NCBI GenBank assembly: GCA_029851415.1
Contig: CM056742.1
Location: 90,820,748 to 90,884,747 of the forward strand
From: Eretmocerus hayati
Lineage: Eukaryota; Arthropoda; Insecta; Hymenoptera; Aphelinidae
Direction: 5' to 3'
Length of the DNA: 64,000 bases
Every line of letters starts with the position of its first letter. Positions within the stretch are counted from its first letter, which is position 1. A program made the position numbers and the translations under genes. Under the pieces are notes generated by a model. The model worked only from the letters and a program-made list of their open reading frames with translations, was not told the origin of the DNA and did no database searches. This document shows positions 10,301-21,944 of this stretch, in pieces.

Positions 10301-10696
10301 TGTTTGAGTTTTCTTTAAATTCCTGCGTTCAAGCGCTCTCGGAGAGACGCATTCTTCTGTCGCTTGAGTCTCTCTCCCCCCACCACGCTCAACTCAGCTC
10401 GCTCACGTTCAGCTTCGAGTCTCGTGTCTGCCGCTCTCTCTCGCTGCAGCCGTCGTCCGCTTCACTTCTAAGCGTGTACGAGCGGTGTATCATATTTCTC
10501 CACGTGCTAAAGTGCTCCGTTTTTCTTCATCGCGTCTTCAGCAAGCCGCGGCTTCCGTCCTCGCCAACCCGCCAGTGTATCGATAGTTTTCTTGAGTCAA
10601 TTAAAGTGTACATAATCTGACTTGCGCGAGTGATTATTTCTGCACATGCTCCCCGTTCCCAGCGCTCACTTCGAGCCGATAGCTTTATCGGAAACA
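10301..10696 (+). repeat. 3' LTR of the young BEL/Pao element
   Basis: 396 bp, about 99.5% identical to the 5' LTR, followed directly by the duplicated GGCCG. LTRs are identical at insertion, so the two differences imply a recent event. Confidence 0.95.
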
Positions 10697-10701
10697 GGCC
10701 G

Positions 10702-11560
10702 CAAACGATGCTAGGTTGATTGAGGATATTCCGGTCGATCATAGAATCCACGGTTGGGCTACTTTTGACTCTGATAACGATTCCACCTCGATACTTGGAC
10801 CATCTTGGGCTCTTAGAGAGAATTGTTTCCATTTCAGCATCAAACCGCGAGTCTTCGATAGCCAGGAGCTGTCTAAAAGGATAGTTTCATCACCTACGGC
10901 CGAGAGCTTTGATCCTTCGGATTTGTTGGCTCGGGTTGTGATGTAGGCGAAGATGTTCATGCGATTTCGATGGTTGTTAAATTGTGGTTGGGACGATGTT
11001 CTACGAGAAGACTATCCCAAGACTTGGTCGGATCGGTATAGCAAATTGCTACCTCTAGGAGAAATTCGCATACCGAGATGGATGGGTCAGTCCAGTTCAG
11101 GTCTAAGAAATTAATTGCACGTGTTTGCAGATACCTCCTCCAAGGCATACGGCGCGGTTATTTATTTGAGAATGATAAAAGATGAGCAGGCTGTTGTATC
11201 ATTGCAGTGTGCTAAAACAGAAGTGGCTGCTATCAGAATGATTAGTATACCTCGGCTTGAGCTTTGCACTGCTCTTTGATTGGCTAGATTAACTGATTAT
11301 TCCTCGATAATTATGCCCTTAGAGATTCCTTCGGTACATTTGTGGTCGGATTCAAAAGATGTCTTGTATTGGATCAGGGCCCTGCTTAGTCGATGGCAGA
11401 CCTTCGTTGCCAATATCTGTACATTGATTAAAGAATTGGTCCCTCAAGTCTATTGGCATCACATGCGTTCTAAGGACAATCCCGCCGACGTTGTGTCACG
11501 CGGGCTGTGCCCGGAGAAGTTGCCATCTTTCGAACTCTGGTGAAAAGGTCCCCCCGTTTT
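10702..11560 (+). pseudogene. Old BEL relic resumed: end of RT and RNase H
   Basis: ANDARLIED continues the RT sentence broken at 4770, followed by LGPSWALREN. After stops and a frameshift, the RNase H domain appears with its acidic residues in VFADTSSKAYGAV (near 11120), IPRLELCTAL, LWSDSKDVLYWI (near 11345) and DNPADVVSRG (near 11475). Stops at about 10944, 11115 and 11278 break it. Confidence 0.85.
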
Positions 11561-12277
11561 CATCTGAGTCCATTGATCCGTGGATCACTGAGGCTGAGAA
11601 TCTAGAAGTCCGCCCTCTCGAAGAGGGAACTTCTTCTCACGCCACCACGGCGAGTCAGTGTCCGGATCAATGGATGATGCATAACGATCTGGTGAATAGG
11701 TTTTCTACTGCTTCCAAACTTCTGCAGATCACGACTCTTTGCTTTCGTTTTTTGACGAAGCTGAGCCTTCGTTCGAGTGAAGAGAAGAGGGGGAAAATTC
11801 AATATCTGAAACTGGAATTTATCGATTTTGATTGTATCTCATGGGCTTGCTGGGCACTGCGGAGCTCAAGGACGCTGAACTTCTAGGGGTCTATCTCAAA
11901 CAAAGACATAGCTTTGGTGACTGTCTCAGGTGCCTCAAGACGAACAAGGAAATTGAGGATACCAATCTATCAAAATTACGGCATTTTCTAGATCATGGAC
12001 TACTGGGAGTTGGTGGTGGACTGGACTATGCTCTTTTGGACAACAAGGCAAAGCATCCTTCAATTTTACCATGTCACAGCTCATTGACGGTTCTAATTAT
12101 CAGACACGCGCACTAAAATGTCGACTCAATTGATGAAAGATCTTCCCAAGGTTCGGGTCAGTCCCGTATCCTTTCGAGTACCCTGGTGTGGACTTTGCTG
12201 GTCCGTTTCAAATACGTCTCACGAAAACTCGTGGTAGAGGTACCGTGAGAGCTTATATCTGTTCTTTCATATGTCTA
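11561..12277 (+). pseudogene. Old BEL relic: integrase zinc region (deleted) and start of integrase core
   Basis: LLQITTLCFRFL, AELLGVYLKQRHSF and LPCHSSLTVLIIRHAH (to 12116) match the spacer and first half of the BEL integrase zinc domain. The second half (the C-C pair) is missing because a deletion joins RHAH to sequence resembling STQLMKDLPKVRV. The core begins at about 12175 with YPGVDFAGPF (first catalytic D) and reads to SFICLT at 12277, where the MITE enters. Confidence 0.75.
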
Positions 12278-12605
12278 ACAAGGGGGGACCACGGGGTCCG
12301 GATCACCAATCATCCCCAAAATTTTCCCACAGTTTGATACCACCTAGGATATGAAGAATCCGGAGTATCACCGTCAAATGAGGCCCCTGTCTAAAGATAC
12401 AGCCACCGAGATTAACACTGCCCATATTGGCCCATGTTAATAAATTACATACATATATACTCGCAATGCTAACGCTTTTGCTCGTAGCTCTGGCCAGGAG
12501 GCCCATTGGACGGAATTACTCTAGATTCTTTATATTCTAGATCGTACCAAACTGTCAGAAAATTTTGAGGTAATTGGCGATCCGGACCCCGTGGTCCCCC
12601 CTTGT
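12278..12605. mobile_element. MITE with GC-rich terminal inverted repeats, inserted in BEL integrase
   Basis: ACAAGGGGGGACCACGGGG at 12278 is exactly mirrored by its reverse complement ending at 12605; the match continues through TCCGGATC. About 328 bp, no coding capacity. Excising it joins CLT to RATHLKAVED, the normal integrase reading. ACAAG occurs at the left edge and again at 12610-12614, so the target duplication may be ACAAG, but the edges are ambiguous by a few bases. A diverged copy is at 14959-15297. Confidence 0.85.
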
Positions 12606-13428
12606 AAGTACAAGAGCTACTCATCTGAAAGCTGTGGAGGATTGCAATTCAGGAGCCTTTATCGCCACCTTCAAACGCTTCACTGCACGACGAGGGCATT
12701 GTTCGAGATTGGAGTGCGACAACGCGCTTAACTTCGTTGGTGCAGAGGCTAAGATTTGAAAGCGTTCCGACGAGGCTTCCGAGGAATTCAAGGAGATTGC
12801 TATCGATCTGGCGAACATGGGAACTGAGTGGAGATTCAACCCACCAGCTACCCCTGACTTCGGGGGCATTTGGGAGGGGGCTATCAAGTCCGTCAAGCAT
12901 CACTTCGAGAGGGTAGTTGGTGATCACGTATTAACCTTTGCTGAATTCTCTACTGTCTTTAGTCAAATCGAAGCTTACATGAATTCAAGACCCATCGCGC
13001 CTCTCAGAGACGATCCCTCTGATCTCGCTGCACTCAAATCTACTCATTCTCTCATGCAAAGGCCCTCCTTTATAATCCCAGAGCCATCTGTGCCATCAGG
13101 GCCAATTTGAAATGGCAAGCTATACCGGTGGATGACTCAGCTTGTACAGGAATTCTGGTCGTCTTGGTACGAGAATTATCTGCAAGCACTGCAAGAACGA
13201 CACAAATGGTCGAAACGTTCGAGAGCTCATCAAGTTGGAGATGTCATCTTAATTCGAGATGAATGCCGAGCACCTGCTTCTTGGCCCTTAGCTGTAATCA
13301 CAGGAACATTCCCCGGTTCTAATGGAAGAATTCGAGTAGTCAAGTTTTGTACTGACACATCTTTGTTCACTCGACCAATCGCCAAGCTTGTGTTGTTGGT
13401 ACCAAATTCGTTGAAAGAAGTGAGGTAA
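12606..13428 (+). pseudogene. Old BEL relic: integrase core and DUF5641-like tail
   Basis: RATHLKAVEDCNSGAF continues the core after the MITE. The second catalytic D is in LECDNALNFVG (near 12719) and the E in GGIWEGAIKSVK (near 12872). One stop at 12757 and another near 13108 break the frame. The tail (13132-13428) has WYENYLQALQERHKWSK and WPLAVITGTFPGSNGRIR, the DUF5641 signature. The catalytic triad is still readable. Confidence 0.85.
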
Positions 13429-14958
13429 GAGTATTAGAATCTCATATTGGACACTAAGTGATTAATAGTGATTAATTGAGTGCATAATTTTAGTGAGTTT
13501 CGAGTCACCGAGTTTGAGTAGATCAATTCCCATCCCTTTCGGTTGAGTTAGAGTCATTTGAAGTAGTATGAGCGTCTCGTGAACCCTCAGGGGCTGAGTT
13601 AGCGTTCCGTGGGCTTACGAGCACTAGATGAAAGTAGACGCAATTGCGCAGTTGCTCAGGACGTTCATCTCCAAAAGGAATGAACGCGCCTTCTTCTGGG
13701 ACTTGTTCCCCGAGTAGCCAGGAATTAGTTTGTTTTTGACCTCTGGGATAACTTGAAACCTCAGATTCCGAGATTTCCTCAATTGATTCGTCTACTCAGC
13801 TTCTCGTTTTTGTCTCAACCCCAGATCTTTGATCCAGAATTGGAACAGCTACTAAGAGCTCCAAGAATCCAAGTTCGATTACGTTCGGGTCTTCATCTTG
13901 TACATATTCGATTTTTCTGAAGCCGAATGGTGCTCGCGTGTTCATTGCTCAACTTATGATTATTGGAAAAATTCATCATTTGATGTATTCAGAGTTTTAT
14001 CTCGATATTGATTTTAGTAGAATCCTTTCCCTCCATATTATCAACCAAAAGGCACTCATCAAGCGCGATAAATTGAGCACCGTTGAGATTTCCGGCTCGT
14101 TCACTGTAATTTTGATTCTTTTCCTCAATTCAGAGCGAAATAGCTCGTGAGCCTACTCCTCTCTATTGTTGAAATTGATTTTTGGCGTAGCCATCCTTGA
14201 ATTGTATCCATTTTGAGTTCAAGTCTGATTGCTGATTCTTTCGTGAAATGGAATGATTTAAGTCGACGATTGCTGCTGTATAATCAATCGAGCTGGGCGG
14301 AATGCTCAGAATTGCACCCGTTGTCCTATACCTATTTGAATATTGGCACGCACTGCCATTTTCTCTTCAGTCTCACGAGCCTTGCACCATGGCGCTCGTC
14401 GCCTGCTGGGGCTTGCGCCAGTTTTCGTTCATCAGCCGACCACACTACCTCGCGTCAATGTAATAAGATTCTCAATAGGGGAGTATTATATTGTACGGGG
14501 AATAAAAGGCGTTTGAACGTCATATCGAAGCACGGGAAAACAATTTGATGGAACGGGGGAAAAGAAGACGTACGCACGGGAAAAAACTGTTTTGCGCGAG
14601 AGAGAAAGGTCATTGTAACGGGATTTCAAGGTTTGCCCATGGGAGATCAAATTATCTGAACGACAATCATGATCTTGTGATGGACAAAGTTAGTTTGACC
14701 GCGATATAATTGTCTACTTAGCTGCCGATTGTAACTACCTCTAAAGGCAAATACATACCAACGAGATAGCGAGTATAAGCAACAGCAGAATCCAAGACTG
14801 TATGTTTATCGCACGTTTAATACGAGTGGGAAAATTTTGATAGCTGTAAAGCCTGGCGCTCGTAAATGTGGAAAATCGAAGTCTACTAATGACCATGTAA
14901 GGTGTACTTGTCATGGAGATATTATAATCGTTACGAGAAACGGACAATATGAGCACTC
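13429..14958. other. Unassigned stretch after the BEL relic
   Basis: About 1.5 kb with only short open frames (up to 111 codons) that show no domain. It may include the 3' untranslated region and a decayed 3' LTR of the old BEL element, but there is no second LTR in the window to compare with. Confidence 0.5.
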
Positions 14959-15297
14959 ACAAGGAGAGCCCGGAGGGTCCAGGTCGCCAAATCTCACCAA
15001 ACTCTTCTCACAGTCTCGTACCACCTAGAATATGATGAATTCAGAGTAACTCCGTCCAATGGGCCTTTTGTTCAGAGTTGTGGCTCTGCAGTGAGCAAAT
15101 CGTTAGCATTGTCAGTATATCTATGTATATCACTTTTTAACATGGGCTTATATGGGCAATGTTAATGTCTTAGGCTGGCTTTGAACAGAATGCTTATTTG
15201 ATGAAGTTACTCTGGATTCATCGTATTCTAGGTGGTACGAGACTGTGAGAAAAGTTTGGTGAGATTTGATGACCCGGAGGCTCCGAACTCCCCTTGT
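14959..15297. mobile_element. MITE, second member of the family at 12278
   Basis: ACAAGGAGAGCCCGGAGGGTCC at the left edge is matched by the reverse complement of GGAGGCTCCGAACTCCCCTTGT at the right edge. The inverted match continues inward through AAATCTCACCAAACT and CTCGTACCACCTAGAATA. The subterminal CCACCTAG(A/G)ATATGA block is shared with 12278-12605, so both belong to one family. About 339 bp, non-coding. No clear target duplication. Confidence 0.8.
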
Positions 15298-15559
15298 TAG
15301 TTGGCATGATGATCAAGCATGAGGTGATTGTTCCAGATGAGGCTAGGAGTGTACACTTGGTGACAACAAATGCTTACTTTCTGATAGTGTCGAATCCTAC
15401 GCATCCTAACAGGTGTTTTCCACCAACACAACCTCACACCTACGCTGTTTCAGAAGCGTAAGATTCAACATCTTCGAAAACTATTCGTTGTCAGCAAGTG
15501 TACCACTTGGCCAAAAACAAAAGAAAGTTCGATCATCGGAAGCCAAAAAAGCTATGGGC

Positions 15560-15938
15560 GATGCGTCCACCGTGCACGTTGAAAGTTATTCGCACTTTTA
15601 TCCAATTCTCTTGCGATTTGGACGAAACAGCGAGAGGACGATTGTTCTTTATCATCTAACTCGAGTTCGTCTTCTCGTCGTTTCGCCCATATCGCAAGAG
15701 AATCGGATAAAAGTGTGAATTACAAATTATCTATATTATAGGTTAGAAGGTGCCTGCGCTCAAATCATTCGCACCTTCATCCAGTTCTCTTGCGATTTGA
15801 GCCGAATGACGAGAAGACGAATTCGAGTTGAATAAAAATATATAAGTATTTGTCTTCCCGCCGTTTAGTCCAAATCGCAAATGTATTCGACAAAAATGCG
15901 AATAACTTTCAGCGTGCACGGTGCACGGTGACCGCATC
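15560..15938. mobile_element. Fold-back MITE with a second hairpin inside
   Basis: GATGCGTCCACCGTGCACG at 15560 pairs with the reverse complement ending GCATC at 15938, continuing through GAAAGTTATTCGCA. Inside, 15640-15720 pairs again with about 15750-15835 (AACTCGAGTTCGTCTTCTCG against CGAGAAGACGAATTCGAGTT). All four arms share TCTTGCGATTTGG-like words. No coding capacity. Confidence 0.75.
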
Positions 15939-16289
15939 ACCTTAATGATACATTATAAATTTATAATTATATTAGCAGTGAACGTTGCTACAACGTTGCA
16001 GCAACGTTGCTCTGCAACCTTTGCAACCAAGTCTGTAACTTGCAGGGACGTTGCCAAAACGTTGCAGAAACAGCTTGATGTCCGCGCAGGATGGTCGCTG
16101 CAACAAAAATTGCAACGAAGAAGGAGTTGCAATTAGGTTGCTAGTCAGGTACAGAAAAGTTGCAAAATGGTTGCAGCAACGTTGCTGCAACCTTTCCCTT
16201 GGCTTTCTTCCGATTTGGAGGCTGAGTTTGGTTGCAACTTTCATCCCAGCAACGTTGTTGCAACGTTTCCACAACCACTCATGCACGTT

Positions 16290-17260
16290 GCAAGAAAACG
16301 TTACAGGATAAGTTGCAAAGACGTTGCCAAAACGTTGCTGCAACTTTTTCCGCAACCAAACCTCGAGATCCTCGGGAAAAGGTTGCACTGAAAGGTTGCC
16401 ACAACGTTTTGACAACCAACTGTGCTACTTTGCCGAGAAATCTCGAGTTAATGTTGCATGAAGACGTTGCCAAAACGTTGCTGCAACTTTTTTCGCAAGC
16501 AAACCTCGAGATCCCCGGGAAAAGGTTGCAGTGAAACGTTGCCACAACGTCTTGACAACCACCTGTGCTACTTTACTGAGAAAAACTCGAGTTAATGTTG
16601 CATGAAGACGTTGCAAAGACGTTGCCAAAACGTTGCTGCAACTTTTTTCGCAACCAAACCTCGAGATCCACGAGAAAAGGTTGCACTGAAACGTTGCCAC
16701 AACGTTTTGACAACCAACTGTGCTACTTTGCCGAGAAAAACTCGAGTTAATGTTGCATGAAGACGTTGCAAAGACGTCGCCAAAACGTTGCTGCAACTTT
16801 TTCCGCAACCAAACCTCGAGATCCACGAGAAAAGGTTGCACTGAAACGTTGCCACAACGTTTGTACAACCTAGTGTGCTACATGACCGACCGGAACTCGA
16901 GTGAACTTCGCATGAGAATGTTGCAAAGACGTTGCAGAGACGTTGCTGTATCTTCTTTTGCAATCAAACCTCGAGTTCCACAGGCAAAGGTTGCTCTGAA
17001 ACGTTGCCACTACGTTTTGACAACTAACTGCGCTACGTTGCCGGGAAAAACCTGAGTTGACGTTGCATGGAGACGTTGCACGGGCATTGCGATGACGTTG
17101 CTGCGACTTCTTTTGCAACCAAACTTCGTAGTCCACCAGACAAAGTTGCACTGAAATAATACCGCAATGTTTCTACAAACTACTTTGCTACGTTGACGAG
17201 AGGAAGTCGAGTAATGTTGCATGAAGAAGTTTCACGGGCGTTGCAAAGACGTTGCTGCGA
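16290..17260 (+). repeat. Left-arm tandem array of about 155-bp GTTGC-rich units
   Basis: The word CTCGAGTTAATGTTGCATGA recurs at about 16441, 16587 and 16741, with a variant at 16895 and decayed copies to about 17210, giving units of 146-155 bp. Each holds around ten copies of GTTGC or GCAAC, often as CGTTGC with 10-15 base spacing, and a conserved AACCAAACCTCGAGATCC block. The array is mirrored in the right arm. Confidence 0.9.
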
Positions 17261-18335
17261 CTTCTTCTGCAACCAAACCTCCAATCTCACGGAAGGAGGT
17301 TGTACTGAAACGTTGCCGCAACTTCCGTACAACCTACTGTGCTACGTTGCAGGTGAGTACGTGAGAATTTTCATGACACAGTCGTTGTATCGACGCCGGT
17401 GTAACTGATATCTCAACGCAATTTCGGAAGCTACTGAGGAAGGTTGCGGGAATGTTGCAGAAATGTTACCACATTATCATGTATTGTACGAAGGAGCGTG
17501 GAGGTTAGAGGAAACGTTTCATAGAAAGTTGTTAAGACGTTGCTAAGACCTTGCCTCAGCTCTTATCGGAAACCAATCCCTAAACTTATAAAAAAATGTT
17601 CATGAGATGGCTGTTCAATGTTTCCACAACTCATTATTCAGATGAGTGCGAGAATTTGGAGGCACGGTTACGAAAATGATGAGTTTATTGAATTATACTA
17701 GGTAAGCTGAGGCCTTGACTTGGAAAATTTACTCTCTCGGAAGTCATGTGTCGGTAGAACCATGGAACAGAATACCTATGCACCCCATCGCGTTGCAATC
17801 TCTAGCCTTGGATACTTGTATTCAGACAACCTTCGACGAAAGTGAAAAAATGAAGGGAGCAGTATAGCCATCGCAAATTCCTCATACATAACATGTCTGA
17901 ACGATCAAATGTAGAATGTCGATTTGCTCTGACACTCGTAATCATAACGAGGTCGAGCAGTGTAACCCATTGCAATTATTCGAGCTTGGAACTTCATAAG
18001 TGATAATGATGCAATCAGGGAGCCCGAAATTTGGATTGCATTGTAACAAAGCTGTCTCGACACTATGCTCCTTTCAATGGTTGATGAATTCCACATAAGA
18101 ATATGTGGCTTTAAAACTCATTCCAATGGGAATTTCAAGGGAAAATCCATTGTTCGATTCCACCTGAATCTTTCATTGATAGATCTTGTTGCCGCCAATT
18201 GAAGTTCTTATGGACGGGTTCCACGCGAAAGCGACCTACGGAAAGGGGTCATCTCTCAAATTTTTTTCTAACTTTCTTTATTCGATTCTATGGCCCAAAA
18301 TGGGAACTTTTGACCACCTATGGGGTCCAAAAAAA

Positions 18336-19250
18336 ATGTCATGCCTCCGGTGCACGCATATCCGTGAAAAAAGCCGAAATTCATCGTGTCAAAAATGGTG
18401 CTTTTCTATTCAGTAAAATGCAAAGATCTCGAGTTCTTCGATAGCTATCGACTCGCGGGTTGCGGCATCTGAAAGGTCATCAAAAAACCTATCGGAAACG
18501 TTATCGAAAGAATATTCTTGGTGAGTAATGGGCCTCCTAGAGCTAAAAAAGTGTTTTTCACTAAAACGTTAATATCTCAAAAAGCCGACTTGTGTTTTTT
18601 CTAAAAATCACATAATCGATGACGAATTCTGCGTTGTTTCAGAGAAAATTGGTTTTAGAGTGTACCTACGCGATCCCATCAACTTACAAGCCATTGTTTA
18701 AAATTCAATTTTTTTCGCTATTGGAAAAGTTTCATTTTCTGCGCATGCGCACAAATTTTGACTTTCGGGACTATTTTTATCGGAGAGCTGACGTAATTTC
18801 CATTAAAATGACCCCTTGCAAAAGTCAATTTGAGGGGTGTCATTTTCTGCGCAAGCGCAGAAAATGACACTTTTCCAATACTGACAAAAATTGAATTTCA
18901 AACAATGGCTTATAAGTTGATGGGATCGCGTAGGTACACTCTAAAACCAATTTTTTCTGAAAGAACGCAAAATCTTACATCGATTATGTGATTTTCAAAA
19001 AAAACAAAAAATGGCTTTTTGGGAAATTAACATTTTAGTGAAAAACACCTTTTCAGCTCTGGGAGGCCCATTACACGCCAAAAATATTTTTGCGATAGCG
19101 TTTCCAATAGGTTTTTTGATGACCTTTCAGATGCCGCAACTTGCGAGTCGATATATATCGAAGAACTCGAGATTTTTGCATTTTACCGAATAAAAAAGCA
19201 CCATTTTTGACACGATGAATTTAGGCTTTTTTCACGGATATGTGTGGATC
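18336..19250. repeat. Fold-back module within the left arm
   Basis: Sequence from about 18350 (ATCCGTGAAAAAAGCC) pairs in reverse with sequence to about 19245. Matching blocks include TTTGCATTTTA, GATGACCTTTCAGATGCCG and GATCGCGTAGGTACACTCTA, with the turn near 18840 at GCGCAAGCGC. The stem is about 400 bp per side. The same module appears at about 30000-30920 in the right arm. Short open frames on both stems are not genes. Confidence 0.85.
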
Positions 19251-19602
19251 GGAGGGGTAAAATTTTTTTGCCTCAACCATCACAGTTTCACGATGATCTC
19301 TTTTCAGCACCTTCCCGTTTCTCAAGATGGCATATAAGATGGCAGTCTGTAGGCTAACTATAGGGTATGGCCTACCAGGGCACTACTCTACATTAGGGTG
19401 GGCCGAAAAATGACTTTTTTCGAGAATCGATGAGGGCTAGTGCGCAAAAGTAAGGTTTCTATATGTAGATGTGAAAAAACTTTTGCTGGGCGCTGAGAAA
19501 TGATATTTTAGGTTCCAGCAAGAACGATGAAGTTTTCATCAAAATTAAGACGGGTTTAAGTGGGAATGCGCCTAATTTGACACTTTTGTCTTGCTAACTT
19601 TG

Positions 19603-19960
19603 CTTGCATTCCTGGCGCATCCGAAGATTTTTCAACATACTTTAGCTCATTTTGAAGCTTGTTCCAAAACCTACAAAATGAGCTCAATTTCGACTAATCC
19701 GAGCCAATCTATCTCAACTTTCCCAGAAAGTGATCGTTATTTAAAATCCCAAAAATAGGGCGATTCTCCCTTCAAACTTTGCCTGTATTGCTGGCGCATC
19801 TGAACATTTTTCAACGCCCTTTAGCTCATTTTGAAGCTTGTTCCAAAACCTACAAAATGAGCCAAAGTATGTCTGATTTTGACTAGCCCGAGCCAATCTA
19901 TCTCAATATTCCTGAAAAGTGATGAGTTTTGAAAAATCCGAAAATAAGCGACTTCCCCCT
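19603..19960 (+). repeat. Two-copy tandem repeat, about 173 bp, in the left arm
   Basis: Copy one starts near 19603 and copy two near 19776. Shared words are CTGGCGCATC, TTTTTCAAC, GAAGCTTGTTCCAAAACC and GAGCCAATCTATCTCAA. The reverse complement occurs at about 29320-29690. Confidence 0.8.
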
Positions 19961-20751
19961 CCCGCCTCACTCCTTTCAAAACTCGGAATGGAAAAGTTGA
20001 GATAGATTAGCTCGGGTTGAATGGAAATGTTCTTAACGCTTTATTGCGACCTGTAAATTTAACTTAAGAATGATCATGTTGCATGCTTTCAATATTACGT
20101 TTTTGAAGTTCCAGAATGTTAAATCAAATTCCTTTTTGAATGTGGCATCCCAATGTCTTTTTGCATTTTGCTCCAGAGGTGATCTCAAGGGTATGCTTGA
20201 TTTCATAACAGTATCTCAAGGGTACATCGCAAACCAAATTTGATGGTATGGAATCATAGAATTTTAGAGAATCAATGTCGGAAAGATACAGTTCAACATT
20301 TACTATGCATTCTCGTATCGAATCTCTCCACTCTGAAGATCATACACGTCATTGTTATCGACAAGAAAGCCGTTCTGATAGATTTTCTAGACTGAATTGA
20401 GTGAAATAACGGATCCACGGAATGCAACATGGGGCATAGCGCAGATGTTTAAAGAAAATTTTTCGATTGGAAAAAGTTGAAGATGATTCTGACACATTCT
20501 AAGCTGCTCCACACGAATCTAGACGCAGAACCTCGTTTTTTCTTGGCGTTTTCTAGTTATGACCAGATTTATGTGCTACTATAACTCTTACAAATGAGTT
20601 TTTGCGATTTAGAGGAGAATTAAGGTCTTTGACAGGGGAATTGAGTGCAATCGTTTATGTCATCAAATTTCACGTCAAAAGCGTATTCTCTAGAAAATGT
20701 TTATATCCCTAAGGGTGATATGACAGACAACCTGCGACATGAATTTCACCC

Positions 20752-20925
20752 CACGACATCGCACGACATGGCCAGAGATGACTGGCGATCCATTGGGGTG
20801 AGCACAATCATCGGTGGATTTAATAGAACAACTCATGGGTGATGAAAATGAATGAGATCCATCGCCGGTTTAGCTCGCCGAAATAAATCGCGAGTTGAGT
20901 CGGGCCATATCGTGCGATGTTGTGG
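20752..20925. repeat. Small hairpin, about 22-bp stem
   Basis: CCACGACATCGCACGACATGG at the left is mirrored by CCATATCGTGCGATGTTGTGG at the right with two or three mismatches. The loop is about 127 bases. Confidence 0.7.
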
Positions 20926-21944
20926 CCCGAGAGTCGCATCTTGGCGTTTTTTCTGTCATCATTCTAAGGAAGCTAGAAAAAACCCTACGAAAGTTGGAAT
21001 CCTTTAGCAGGGATATTTTCATCCTGATAAAGAATAGTGGCAGAATAAGTCGACCTTGAGGACGCACTTATTTGTAGAAACTCTGGGGAACATGGTATTA
21101 TAAGAATAATCAATTCTATGAAATAGAGAGGGAACTCAAACGAGAGACCGCACCCTTCGTGCTCCGCATCATCATATCGTCGGCTCATACGAATAACTCA
21201 ACGTTTAGAGATCCCTACAAAGACTAGCACATTTACATTTCGTCACTGTAGCTAAGATTCTGATGGTTTGCTGTTTCCACACTCATACATGCATGTTTCG
21301 CCTATAATTCAACATTGGCGATACGTGCTAGTCTTCGGGTGGAAGTTCAGAAGTTGAGTTCTTCGCTGAAGCGACGGAATGTGCTTGTCTTTGCTTTGTT
21401 AAGAGAGGTGGAATTGACAAGTTTTTCATGCGGCCGTCGATATCATTCATGTGTAATTTTAGTAATTTCCTTAGTGGGCTCTGGTTTTCTTTTCATGTCT
21501 GGCTCGTAGCGATGTTACAAAATTCCCAAACTCTTGTTCCTGACGTACAATTTTACATACAATCCAATCCCGTTCTTAGCCTCGCCTCATGTAGTCACTA
21601 TCGTAGTCCAAGATATAAATATCTCAACTGGAAAACGTGAGTTCGTCCACGGTCCTCTCTAACCCTTTAAAACAAATTTCCCCGAAGAATACATTTTTGT
21701 CATCGAGTTTGATATCAAAGAAATTTCGACCGCTGCTTTGTTGTAAAAGGTGTCAAGCGCCTCTCCAACGCAAAAACTCATATCGAGGTATTTTTTAAAC
21801 CCAGGAATATGGTCGTAATTCGAAAATGGACGAAGAAAATTGCTGTTCAGAATTCGTATCCGAATTCAGCAACTCAAAGTATTTCGGAACCAATTTTCAA
21901 ATGTTCTGGTCAGAAATAATTAGCCAACGTCCAGCAGCATTGTT

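Larger units (their letters stand above)
4771..10701 (+). mobile_element. Young, internally deleted BEL/Pao LTR retrotransposon with 5-bp target duplication
   Basis: Two direct 396-bp repeats (4776-5171 and 10301-10696) begin TGTTTGAG and end CGGAAACA. GGCCG immediately precedes the left one (4771-4775) and follows the right one (10697-10701), a 5-bp target duplication normal for BEL/Pao. The interior holds a primer-binding site, gag and the 3' half of pol, but the protease and the catalytic part of reverse transcriptase are absent. It sits inside the RT of the older BEL relic. Confidence 0.95.
1..13428 (+). mobile_element. Old BEL/Pao LTR retrotransposon relic, split by three later insertions
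   Basis: Translating the + strand piecewise gives the BEL/Pao domain order: gag (1-130 and 2568-2922), zinc knuckles (about 2970-3330), protease (about 3373-3940), reverse transcriptase (about 3945-4770 and 10702-10960), RNase H (about 10960-11560), truncated integrase zinc region (to about 12116), integrase core (about 12170-12277 and 12606-13110) and a DUF5641-like tail (13130-13428). The pieces are continuous in sense once a Tc1-like element (133-2565), a second BEL element (4776-10696) and a MITE (12278-12605) are removed. Many in-frame stops and frameshifts show it is dead. The 5' LTR lies outside the window, and I could not recognise a 3' LTR downstream of 13428. Confidence 0.85.
15972..20018 (+). 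repeat. Left arm (TIR) of the giant element
   Basis: From outside inward: a GTTGC-rich segment (15980-17410) including about 155-bp tandem units, a plainer stretch (17410-18335), a fold-back (about 18336-19250), then the beginning of a second fold-back family (19395-20018) containing two tandem copies of a roughly 173-bp unit. The match to the right arm stops at CTCGGGTT (20018). Confidence 0.85.

Noticed and set aside
10147..10620. 157-codon open frame running into the 3' LTR of the young BEL element
   Set aside because: It crosses from 3' non-coding DNA into the LTR, and its LTR part is repeated in the 5' LTR. No domain.
15972..15990. Giant element termini as a canonical CACTA end
   Set aside because: CACTG is present only in the inverse sense (AGCAGTG reading inward from the left), so the end does not fit the CACTA rule. 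Superfamily assignment rests on the transposase alone.
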